From assembly GCA_021816165.1 (NCBI GenBank), contig JAKAYZ010000238.1, forward strand, positions 1 to 5,161: 5,161 bases of DNA, read 5' to 3'. Position numbers and translations under genes: made by a program. The stretch is from Planctomycetota bacterium. Its GTDB lineage: Bacteria > Planctomycetota > Phycisphaerae > WQYP01. Shown piece after piece: positions 1 through 5,161 of the stretch (position 1 is the stretch's first letter; every line of letters starts with the position of its first letter). Under the pieces are notes generated by a model, which ran no database searches, was not told the origin of the DNA, and saw only the letters and a program-made list of their open reading frames with translations.

Positions 1-717
1 CGCACAATGATCCTGTACAAAAAGCCAATCCCGAACATTTTTGCCATCGCCATAGACGGGTAGAGGTTTGCCTTCCAGGGCATTGGAGATCATCAGGGGC
101 AGCAGTTTTTCGGGAAATTGGAATGGTCCATAATTGTTGGAACAGTTGGAAATGGTCACATTCAGCCCGTACGTGCGGTGCCACGCCCGAACCAGATGAT
201 CCGACGCTGCCTTGGAAGCACTGTACGGGCTGCTGGGGTCGTAAGGGGTGGTTTCCGTAAACAGGCCGGCCACGCCCAGAGATCCATAAACCTCATCCGT
301 GCTCACATGATGAAAACGCTTACCGGCCTGGTCCCTCCACGCGGTGCGGGCCGCCTGCAGCAACACGCAGGTACCCATGACGTTGGTCTGCAAGAACGCT
401 TCCGGTCCGGATATGGACCGGTCCACATGGCTCTCCGCGGCAAGGTGAATAACAGTGTCAATGGGTTCGCGGGCGAAAAGAGCGTTCATCGCGGCAACGT
501 CGCAGATATCGGCATGGATGAAATGATGTCGCCCGGCATGTTGGGCCTCAATGTCACGCAGATTTTCCCTGGAACCGGCATAGGTAAGCGCATCCACGTT
601 GATGATTTCAACATGTGGATCGTGTGTCAGCAGATGCCGGACCAGATTGCATCCGATGAACCCCGCCCCACCGGTAATCAACACAATTTTCGGGGTGTGC
701 AATCCATCTAGAACCAT
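1..717 (-). CDS. rmlB: dTDP-glucose 4,6-dehydratase (partial, C-terminus off left edge)
   Basis: RmlB (RfbB) converts dTDP-D-glucose to dTDP-4-keto-6-deoxy-D-glucose with bound NAD+, the second step of dTDP-L-rhamnose synthesis in the cytoplasm. The 239 codons visible form an extended short-chain dehydrogenase. The Rossmann nucleotide loop TGGAGFIG lies at residues 15-22, the [12 protein letters not shown] segment at 91-102, the catalytic TDE triad (T140, D141, E142) is followed by VYGSLG, and the YxxxK pair is Y165/K169 in [14 protein letters not shown]. The visible end, DWLFVQDHC, matches the conserved family stretch near residue 235. The frame is open to base 1, so roughly a third of a normal protein of about 340-355 residues is missing at the C-terminus. 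The start is the ATG at 717-715, with GGAG seven bases upstream. It is the third gene of an rmlA-rmlC-rmlB run, 49 bases after rmlC. No key residue is missing in the visible part. The identification is very secure; only the truncation by the window limits it. Confidence 0.96.
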   Translation of the reverse strand, partial: MVLDGLHTPKIVLITGGAGFIGCNLVRHLLTHDPHVEIINVDALTYAGSRENLRDIEAQHAGRHHFIHADICDVAAMNALFAREPIDTVIHLAAESHVDRSISGPEAFLQTNVMGTCVLLQAARTAWRDQAGKRFHHVSTDEVYGSLGVAGLFTETTPYDPSSPYSASKAASDHLVRAWHRTYGLNVTISNCSNNYGPFQFPEKLLPLMISNALEGKPLPVYGDGKNVRDWLFVQDHCA

Positions 718-724
718 GTGGAAA

Positions 725-728
725 CTCC
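725..728 (-). promoter_or_regulatory. Ribosome binding site of rmlB
   Basis: On the minus strand, GGAG lies seven bases before the ATG at 717-715. It is the best Shine-Dalgarno match in the rml cluster and fixes the rmlB start. The T-run of the neighbouring hairpin ends only two bases upstream of it, so folding there could affect access to this site (inference). Confidence 0.7.
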
Positions 729-730
729 AG

Positions 731-758
731 AAAAAGGCGGGCGGAATCAAGGCCGCCC
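731..758 (-). terminator. Terminator- or attenuator-like hairpin between rmlC and rmlB
   Basis: In the 49-base gap after rmlC, the minus strand reads GGGCGG, an 8-base loop, CCGCCC (arms 753-758 and 739-744), then GCC and five Ts (735-731). An alternative pairing of the 5-bp arms 753-757 and 736-740 puts the T-run directly after the stem, as in an intrinsic terminator. The stem is short and the T-run modest, so full termination is unlikely. Partial attenuation, an mRNA processing or stability element, or chance are all possible. The only direct evidence is the inverted repeat plus T-run. Confidence 0.35.
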
Positions 759-766
759 CGATGGGA

Positions 767-1339
767 TCATGGATGCTCGGATTGAAAGAGAAATAAGTCT
801 TCCGGCCGGGCGGCGGCCAGCGTCCCGAACTTGGCATCCCGAGCGGAAAGCAACGGAGCCGTCACCTGGACTGGCCAGCGAATGCCCACATCCGGATCGT
901 TCCATATAATGCCGCGCTCATCCGCCGGCGAATAGTAATCCGAGCACTTATACGCGAACTCCGCAAAGTCCGACTGCACATAAAATCCGTGCGCAAAACC
1001 CGCGGGAATAAAAAACATTCGGCGGTTCTCGGCACTTAAGGTTTCGCCGACCCAACGGCCAAAAGTGGGGCTGCCCCGGCGAACATCCACCGCCACATCA
1101 AAAACTTCACCAGAGATAACACGCACCAGTTTGGCCTGGGCATGGCGAATCTGGTAGTGCAACCCGCGCAACACACCTCGACTGGATCGGGAAAAATTGT
1201 CCTGCACAAAATCACAGGTTATGCCCAAGTCTTGGAACACCCGGCGATTGTAGGTTTCCATAAAAAAACCTCGCGCGTCGCCATGAACGATGGGTTCAAG
1301 CACACAGACGCCGGAAAGAATACTGTCAATTCGCTGCAT
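767..1339 (-). CDS. rmlC: dTDP-4-dehydrorhamnose 3,5-epimerase
   Basis: RmlC (RfbC) inverts C3 and C5 of dTDP-4-keto-6-deoxy-D-glucose to give dTDP-4-keto-L-rhamnose, the third step of the rhamnose pathway. The 190-residue product has the usual family length and cupin layout. It shows [12 protein letters not shown] (20-31), FVQDN (44-48), the VLRGLHYQ core (56-63) with expected catalytic H61 and substrate-binding R58, K70 in [24 protein letters not shown] (77-94), the [10 protein letters not shown] strand (110-119), Y130 in EFAYK, and LSARD with D168, the partner of the catalytic histidine. These correspond to H63, K73, Y133 and D170 as I recall them for the Salmonella enzyme. The reading frame stays open 81 bases further upstream, but those codons run into the end of rmlA and add residues foreign to the family, so I chose the ATG at 1339-1337. 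It lies 13 bases after the rmlA stop and has only a weak GGA upstream, suggesting translational coupling to rmlA. Confidence 0.95.
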   Translation of the reverse strand: MQRIDSILSGVCVLEPIVHGDARGFFMETYNRRVFQDLGITCDFVQDNFSRSSRGVLRGLHYQIRHAQAKLVRVISGEVFDVAVDVRRGSPTFGRWVGETLSAENRRMFFIPAGFAHGFYVQSDFAEFAYKCSDYYSPADERGIIWNDPDVGIRWPVQVTAPLLSARDAKFGTLAAARPEDLFLFQSEHP

Positions 1340-1352
1340 GAAGACATCCGAA

Positions 1353-2225
1353 TTAAATTTGGTTTGCCAAGTTTCGCAAATAATTCCCGTATGAGCTTTT
1401 ACCCATCTGGCCGGCATCATCCAGCAGTTTTTCGCGGCTGATCCAACCCTGGTGAAAGGCGATTTCCTCCAGACATCCTACCTTAAGTCCTTGGCGCTCT
1501 TCAATGGCTTCAATGAAGGCTCCGGCCTCAAGAAGTGTGCGGTTGGTGCCGGTATCAAGCCACGCCATGCCGCGTCCGAGAACTTCCACCTGCAAATTGC
1601 CGGATTCCAGGTAAGTGCGGTTGAGATCGGTGATTTCCAGTTCGTGGCGCGCACTGGGCTGAAGCTGCCACGCCCGCCGCACCACTTCCGGGCCATAAAA
1701 ATAAAGCCCGGGCACGGCCAGATTGGTTTTAGGATGAGCGGGCTTTTCCACCAGAGCAATGGGACTGCCGTGGGAATCCAGTTCGATCACGCCGTAACGG
1801 GCTGGATCCGCCACGCGATAGCCGAAAATTTTAGCCCCGGCAGTAAGCCGGGCGGAGGTTTGTAACGTTTCAGAAAAGCCATGACCATAAAAGATATTGT
1901 CGCCTAAAATCAAACAAACCGGGCTGGTGCCGATAAAATCTTCACCGATCCGGAACGCCTGCGCCAGGCCTTCGGGTTTGGGTTGCTGGGCATAATGCAA
2001 CTGTATTCCAAACCGACTGCCATCGCCGAGAAGCCTTTCGAAGGCAGGCAAATCAACCGGAGTGGAGATCAACAGGATATCCCGGATACCTGCCAGCATC
2101 AGCACGCTTAAGGGATAATAAATCATGGGTTTATCGTAGATCGGCAAAAGCTGCTTGCTTACGGCCAGCGTGATGGGGTGGAGTCGGGTGCCCGCACCAC
2201 CGGCAAGAACGATACCCTTCATCAT
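1353..2225 (-). CDS. rmlA: Glucose-1-phosphate thymidylyltransferase
   Basis: RmlA (RfbA) joins dTTP and glucose-1-phosphate to form dTDP-glucose and pyrophosphate. This is the first and usually feedback-inhibited step towards dTDP-rhamnose. The 290-residue protein is the normal family length. It begins with the nucleotide-binding signature [14 protein letters not shown] (4-17), followed by [17 protein letters not shown] (23-39), Q80/Q81[10 protein letters not shown] (to 91), [10 protein letters not shown] with metal-binding D109, YGVIE (144-148), EKP (160-162), HELEITD (194-200) and WLDTGT with the second metal aspartate D224. The C-terminus carries the typical [10 protein letters not shown] and a YGNYL-type motif. 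The frame is open upstream to 2309, but those residues resemble no family member. ATG at 2225 or 2222 (an MMKG start) fits, with GGGG at 2235-2232 six bases before the first. An in-frame ATG at 2237 is a less likely alternative. It heads the rmlACB unit and has a plausible promoter about 50 bases upstream. Confidence 0.96.
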   Translation of the reverse strand: MMKGIVLAGGAGTRLHPITLAVSKQLLPIYDKPMIYYPLSVLMLAGIRDILLISTPVDLPAFERLLGDGSRFGIQLHYAQQPKPEGLAQAFRIGEDFIGTSPVCLILGDNIFYGHGFSETLQTSARLTAGAKIFGYRVADPARYGVIELDSHGSPIALVEKPAHPKTNLAVPGLYFYGPEVVRRAWQLQPSARHELEITDLNRTYLESGNLQVEVLGRGMAWLDTGTNRTLLEAGAFIEAIEERQGLKVGCLEEIAFHQGWISREKLLDDAGQMGKSSYGNYLRNLANQI

Positions 2226-2271
2226 ATTCAACCCCATTATGCCAATGTGTCCTAAGTCCACGGTTTGTATG

Positions 2272-2300
2272 TATGTAAACGAAGGATGGGGCCAAGTCAA
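2272..2300 (-). promoter_or_regulatory. Candidate sigma-70 promoter for rmlACB
   Basis: Reading the minus strand, TTGACT (2300-2295; 5 of 6 bases match the -35 consensus) is followed by a 17-base spacer and TACATA (2277-2272; 3 of 6, weak -10). Transcription would begin near 2265, giving a leader of about 40 bases before rmlA. Spacing and location are right, but the -10 is poor and promoter rules for the host lineage are unknown. Confidence 0.4.
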
Positions 2301-2335
2301 CGACGCCACCCTGAGCGACAGAGGTAATTTTTCTG

Positions 2336-2364
2336 TTGACGCATTGATCCCGCGCTGGTAAATA
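2336..2364 (+). promoter_or_regulatory. Candidate sigma-70 promoter for the lipoprotein gene
   Basis: TTGACG (2336-2341; 5 of 6 matches to the -35 consensus), a 17-base spacer, then TAAATA (2359-2364; a weak -10). A start near 2371 would leave a leader of about 160 bases before the coding region. Its -35 box is 35 bases from the -35 box of the opposing rml promoter, so the two would be back to back. Confidence 0.35.
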
Positions 2365-2518
2365 AAGCATAGGAACCACTGGGTGGCCAGGACGGACTAT
2401 TGGCCGGAGTCTGAAATTCGCGTTGTTATGCCACGGTTGAGGCTTCCGGAATCACCAATTACGCCCACTTTTCCTGGTCGCGATGCAGGTTGGCCGGTTG
2501 TTTCGGCGTAACTTAAAC

Positions 2519-2523
2519 AGGAG
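2519..2523 (+). promoter_or_regulatory. Ribosome binding site deciding the lipoprotein start
   Basis: AGGAG stands seven bases before a GTG at 2531 and ten before the ATG at 2534. It is the strongest Shine-Dalgarno match on the plus strand near this gene and argues against starting at the upstream ATG (2483). It also argues against the downstream ATG at 2618, which has only a poorly placed GGGGA. Confidence 0.6.
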
Positions 2524-2533
2524 CAAAAACGTG

Positions 2534-4258
2534 ATGCGGATCATGGATAAAGATTTCAACACGGCGTCTATGCCCAATACGAATTTGCCTGACCGCATCA
2601 ACCGCTGGACGGGGACTATGCCTCGCTTGGTGCTGGCCCCGGCGGTGGTACTGAGCTTGGCGGCACTTGCCGGCTGCAATAATTCTCCATCGGGCAGTGC
2701 CGACCACGCGGCCTTGGAGGCCAGCAACAAAGCTGCCCGCATCGTGGCTAGCGCGGGGGCCTTTCGCCCACAGAAAAATTTTCCGGGTAAGCTCTCTACA
2801 CCCATGAAGAGCCAAGCGCAACTGCGGAGCTACATCAGCGCGCATGTGCGAAGCGCCCGGCAACATCCGGCACCTTTTTTAATGCCCCGTTCCAAAAGCC
2901 GTGATTTGCGCCACGCAGCCACGTTGATTTCCGCTGCTCTGGCCTCGCCGGACCTGCATTACGAGTTCAAAGGCCTGCTGGAAGCGCAGGCAGGATTTAT
3001 CGCGTTGGACGATGCGCAGCGGTCTCTGGTGAAGATGGAAAGGTCAGTTCAAGAAGTGCGTTCCGCTGTGGACGACGTCAATACGCTGGCCCTGAGCATT
3101 GCCGGGCGCAATGCCACCATGCAAGCTCTGGGCACTGGGGCCAATATGGTGCGGCAATTCAGCACTGCGCTGGCAACGGCCCAAACCGCGCGCAGCGCCG
3201 CCCAGGCGGAGTTGACAGACGCACAGGCCAAAGCGGATAAATTGACCGCCGAAATTACCACGCTCCAACATCAGCGGAGTACCTTGGATGGGAAAGGCAC
3301 GCTGCTGGAGAATCAATCACGCCAAACCACAGGGGCCGGTTCCTTGCAGAGCTTTGAGCAAGCGGTGGGGTTGTTGAATAAGGGTGCGGCCATTGGCGAA
3401 AAACTGGCTATACTCAAAGGCCAACTGGATTTTGCCCAAGCGGATGTCCAGGCCGCAACGCTCCGCCTGCATGCCGCAACCGCAAAGACACAACAACTTG
3501 CCGAATCGCTAAGCACCGCGAAAGTTTTAGCCCAAAAGCAGGCTGCCCGTCTTACGGATATCAAGGCCGACATCACTACGCTGATTGCCGGTAAAAATGC
3601 CGGTCTTCGTACGCTCCAGCGGCGGCTGGCCGCCTTAATACACCACTGGAAAGTCATGATGGCTCATGGCACCGCAGCCGTTGCATCAGCCCAACTGGCA
3701 GACCAGCATCTGGCTGCTGCAGCAATGGAAGAAAGCAAAAGTCGCAACGAAGCCTCTCAATTACAGCAAGCCGGCATGAGTGCGTACAATCCGCTGGTGG
3801 AAGCCAAATCCAATACCACCCCCGAATGCCTGTTGGACATTTACCAGGGACTGGCAAAATTGTATCAGGCCCAGGTGTATGCTCTGCGTTTGACCTCCAG
3901 TGCCAGCCGCTTACAGGCGCAGACCGATGCCAACAAGGCGTATGCGACCGTTGAGTTGACATCGCCGCTACCGGCCATTACCAACTCTGCGGAAACCGGC
4001 CTGAAAACCAAGGCTACACAGGCTTTGATGCAGGCTCTAAGTGTACTGGGCCAGGCCCGAAGCCTGTACCCATCGGGAACATCGCCGGTGAAATGGCTCA
4101 CACCGGCCGTGCAGGCCATGGTCTATCTGCAGTTGGCCCAAATTGCCCCGGATGACGCCCAAAGAATGCAACAGTTAGCCAAAGCGGCCCAAGCCGCGGC
4201 GGAGGCACACCGCCATAATCCTTTTTTGATCTTGCCGAAAATCGCCGCCGCACAATAG
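2534..4258 (+). CDS. Putative coiled-coil lipoprotein of unknown function
   Basis: I do not recognise the family. From the ATG at 2534 the product has 574 residues. A hydrophilic stretch of about 28 residues precedes MPRLVLAPAVV and a lipobox LAGC with Cys48, so the protein is predicted to be exported by Sec, lipidated and anchored in the envelope. The mature part (about 527 residues) is rich in Ala, Gln, Leu and Thr and has no other membrane segment. Residues about 140-190 look helical with charged heptads. About 205-263 and 268-405 look like two long coiled-coil blocks (runs such as AELTDAQAKADKLTAEITTL and AKTQQLAESL). A proline-bearing break at about 417-430 contains the only other Cys in the mature protein (C432). 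The C-terminal third (about 430-570) is again helical and could be TPR-like (ALMQALSVLGQARSLYP; MQQLAKAAQAAAEAHRHNP). The AGGAG at 2519 supports GTG 2531 or ATG 2534; ATG 2618 would give a textbook short signal peptide. It is transcribed divergently from rmlACB and ends 10 bases from the murQ stop. A structural or scaffold role in the envelope is a guess. Confidence 0.8.
   Translation: MRIMDKDFNTASMPNTNLPDRINRWTGTMPRLVLAPAVVLSLAALAGCNNSPSGSADHAALEASNKAARIVASAGAFRPQKNFPGKLSTPMKSQAQLRSYISAHVRSARQHPAPFLMPRSKSRDLRHAATLISAALASPDLHYEFKGLLEAQAGFIALDDAQRSLVKMERSVQEVRSAVDDVNTLALSIAGRNATMQALGTGANMVRQFSTALATAQTARSAAQAELTDAQAKADKLTAEITTLQHQRSTLDGKGTLLENQSRQTTGAGSLQSFEQAVGLLNKGAAIGEKLAILKGQLDFAQADVQAATLRLHAATAKTQQLAESLSTAKVLAQKQAARLTDIKADITTLIAGKNAGLRTLQRRLAALIHHWKVMMAHGTAAVASAQLADQHLAAAAMEESKSRNEASQLQQAGMSAYNPLVEAKSNTTPECLLDIYQGLAKLYQAQVYALRLTSSASRLQAQTDANKAYATVELTSPLPAITNSAETGLKTKATQALMQALSVLGQARSLYPSGTSPVKWLTPAVQAMVYLQLAQIAPDDAQRMQQLAKAAQAAAEAHRHNPFLILPKIAAAQ
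2618..2677 (+). other. Lipoprotein signal peptide core and lipobox
   Basis: This segment encodes the hydrophobic core VLAPAVVLSLAALAG followed by Cys (codon 2675-2677). One arginine precedes the core here and more basic residues (DRINRW) lie upstream. LAGC fits the signal peptidase II lipobox. The residues after Cys (NNSPSGSAD) form a polar tether with no Asp at +2, which by the E. coli Lol rule would allow sorting to the outer membrane. Whether that rule applies in this host is unknown. Confidence 0.8.
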
Positions 4259-4268
4259 CAAAGTCGAG

Positions 4269-5161
4269 CTATCGCAGCAATTGAAGCACGCTTCGCAATC
4301 GGCCGCCGGCATCGGCCAATAGCCGGTCGGCGGTCGTGCTGTCGCAGTGGCGATGGTGCATGACAATAGCTCTCTTCACTTTACCCTGAGCCTGAAACAG
4401 AATTTCTAAAGATTGATCCCGATTTCTGCCCGTAAATTCTTCAATAATGCGGGCCCCACGATCCACCAGTTTGGAATTCTTGGCCGCATCCACATCCACC
4501 ATGGTATTTCCCATGACTTTGCCGAGCCGCACCATAGACAGCGTGGTAACTGTATTCAACACCAGCTTGGTGGCCGTGCCGGCTTTAAGTCGCGTGGAGC
4601 CGGTTAAAACCTCCGGGCCGGTATCCAACGCAATGATAAGATCCGCCGCGGCGGTAACATGCTCACGGGCGGTGCAAACCAGAAAAACTGTTTTTGCCTG
4701 CCGCTGGCGTGCGTCCTCCAACGCTCCGTAAACAAAGGGTGTCGTGCCACCCGCGGCAATTCCAAAAACCACATCGTTGGCCCCCACAGTAAGATTTTTC
4801 ATGGCCGCCGCTCCAGCAGTCGCATCATCTTCCACATTTTCAATAGAGCTGGTCAACGCCGCAGGGCCGCCGGCTATAACGCCCACCACCATACCCGGAT
4901 CGGTGGAAAAGGTGGGCGGACATTCTGCCGCATCCAACGCGCCCAGGCGACCGCTGGTGCCAGCCCCCACATAAATCAGCCGACCTCCTTGAAGAAAAGC
5001 AGCGGCGACCATTTCCACAGCCTGGGCAATGGCCTCCGATTGCGCACCCACCGCCGCAACGGCACACTGATCCTCCTGGTTCATCAGCAAAACGGCCTGC
5101 TGTACCGGCATCACATCCAATAACCGCGAGGCCGGATTAGGTTGTTCCGTGCGGATATGGC
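4269..5161 (-). CDS. murQ: N-acetylmuramic acid 6-phosphate etherase (partial, N-terminus off right edge)
   Basis: MurQ cleaves the D-lactyl ether of MurNAc-6-phosphate, giving GlcNAc-6-phosphate and D-lactate, in cytoplasmic recycling of peptidoglycan amino sugars. The frame is open to the right edge. Its first visible codons read HIRTEQPNPASRLLDVM, the family's N-terminal TExxNP...LD signature, so only about four codons are missing by comparison with E. coli MurQ (about 298 residues). Counting the first visible H as residue 1, the SIS phosphosugar domain shows LIYVGAGTSGRLG (61-73), DAAECPPTF with catalytic-type E79, IENVEDD with E110 (the equivalents of E83 and E114), GIAAGGTTPFV (133-143; GGTT where E. 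coli has SGRT) and TGSTRLKAGTATKLVLN. The helical C-terminal domain ends in ADAGGRLRSVLQLLR. A TTG at 5120 could be mistaken for the start, but conserved residues lie before it. It converges on the lipoprotein gene with 10 bases between stops. No partner such as anmK is visible. Confidence 0.95.
   Translation of the reverse strand, partial: HIRTEQPNPASRLLDVMPVQQAVLLMNQEDQCAVAAVGAQSEAIAQAVEMVAAAFLQGGRLIYVGAGTSGRLGALDAAECPPTFSTDPGMVVGVIAGGPAALTSSIENVEDDATAGAAAMKNLTVGANDVVFGIAAGGTTPFVYGALEDARQRQAKTVFLVCTAREHVTAAADLIIALDTGPEVLTGSTRLKAGTATKLVLNTVTTLSMVRLGKVMGNTMVDVDAAKNSKLVDRGARIIEEFTGRNRDQSLEILFQAQGKVKRAIVMHHRHCDSTTADRLLADAGGRLRSVLQLLR

Larger units (their letters stand above)
2226..2533. other. 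Divergent intergenic region
   Basis: About 308 bases separate the rmlA start from the start of the lipoprotein gene on the opposite strand. The rmlA-proximal half is AT-richer and contains both candidate promoters. The lipoprotein-proximal half (about 2371-2518) would be its untranslated leader. That leader contains a repeated 8-mer TTGGCCGG (2400-2407 and 2490-2497) and a GGCCA/TGGCC inverted pair (2385-2389, 2401-2405). I see no convincing riboswitch, small RNA gene, tRNA or long operator palindrome here. Open frames that enter it lack family resemblance and ribosome sites. Confidence 0.7.

Noticed and set aside
118..711. A 197-codon open frame on the plus strand
   Set aside because: It lies wholly antisense to rmlB, whose conserved motifs are unmistakable in the minus-strand frame. 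The plus-strand product has no recognisable domain or good ribosome site.
1340..1420. An N-terminal extension of rmlC by 27 codons to position 1420
   Set aside because: It would overlap the end of rmlA and add residues not found in the epimerase family. The ATG at 1339 gives the normal length.
2185..2187. Histidine in place of the frequent tyrosine in the RmlA GTRLxP motif (H16) as a possible functional change
   Set aside because: Position x varies among nucleotidyltransferases of this family, and all metal-binding and nucleotide-binding residues are present.
2226..2309. An N-terminal extension of rmlA by 28 codons to position 2309
   Set aside because: The added residues precede the universally N-terminal [11 protein letters not shown] motif and resemble nothing in the family. 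They also cover the likely promoter.
2131..2379. An 82-codon minus-strand frame across the intergenic region
   Set aside because: It overlaps the start of rmlA in another frame, shows no domain, and covers the candidate promoters.
2428..2511. A 27-codon frame just upstream of the lipoprotein gene as a possible leader peptide
   Set aside because: It has no ribosome site, no run of regulatory codons, and no attenuator hairpin after it.
2452..2866. Two overlapping 117-codon minus-strand frames
   Set aside because: Both are antisense to the lipoprotein gene. Its signal peptide, lipobox and helical composition make the plus strand the real one.
4299..4335. A GC-rich imperfect inverted repeat (GCCGCCGGC ... 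GCCGGTCGGCGG) near the lipoprotein/murQ junction as a terminator
   Set aside because: It is imperfect, lies within the murQ coding end, and has no T-run after it on either strand.
5118..5120. TTG as a start codon for murQ inside the window
   Set aside because: The frame continues upstream with the conserved TExxNP motif, so the true start lies just beyond the right edge.
4659..5123. A 154-codon plus-strand frame
   Set aside because: It is antisense to murQ, whose SIS-domain and etherase motifs are clear in the minus-strand frame.

Overview
The window carries five genes on one contiguous chromosomal-type segment of moderately high GC (judged by eye). Nothing in it looks mobile: I saw no transposase, integrase, CRISPR array, tRNA or rRNA. 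The organism is a Gram-negative-type bacterium, since it has dTDP-rhamnose synthesis genes, a muropeptide-recycling etherase (MurQ) and a lipobox lipoprotein. The long residues-before-signal-peptide option and the wording of the RmlB and MurQ motifs would suit the Planctomycetes/PVC side of the tree, but that is an impression and not a determination.

Left half, minus strand (1-2225): three tightly packed genes read right to left as rmlA (glucose-1-phosphate thymidylyltransferase), rmlC (dTDP-4-dehydrorhamnose 3,5-epimerase) and rmlB (dTDP-glucose 4,6-dehydratase, cut by the left edge). Together they turn glucose-1-phosphate into dTDP-4-keto-L-rhamnose, the precursor that RmlD reduces to dTDP-L-rhamnose for surface polysaccharide. 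rmlD is not in the window. It may lie beyond the left edge or elsewhere. A small GC hairpin with a T-run sits between rmlC and rmlB.

Middle (2226-2533): an intergenic region of about 300 bases between divergent genes. It holds two plausible sigma-70-like promoters pointing away from each other, one for rmlACB and one for the lipoprotein gene.

Right half: a plus-strand gene (2534-4258) encodes a large alanine- and glutamine-rich, mostly helical/coiled-coil lipoprotein that I cannot assign to a family. It converges, with only 10 bases between stop codons, on a minus-strand murQ (N-acetylmuramic acid 6-phosphate etherase) whose first few codons lie just beyond the right edge.

The common theme is the cell envelope (rhamnose sugar supply, peptidoglycan recycling, an envelope lipoprotein). 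The three transcription units are separate, and nothing in the sequence proves a functional link. Apart from the uncharacterised lipoprotein the window is ordinary, and I do not see a novel multi-gene system in it.
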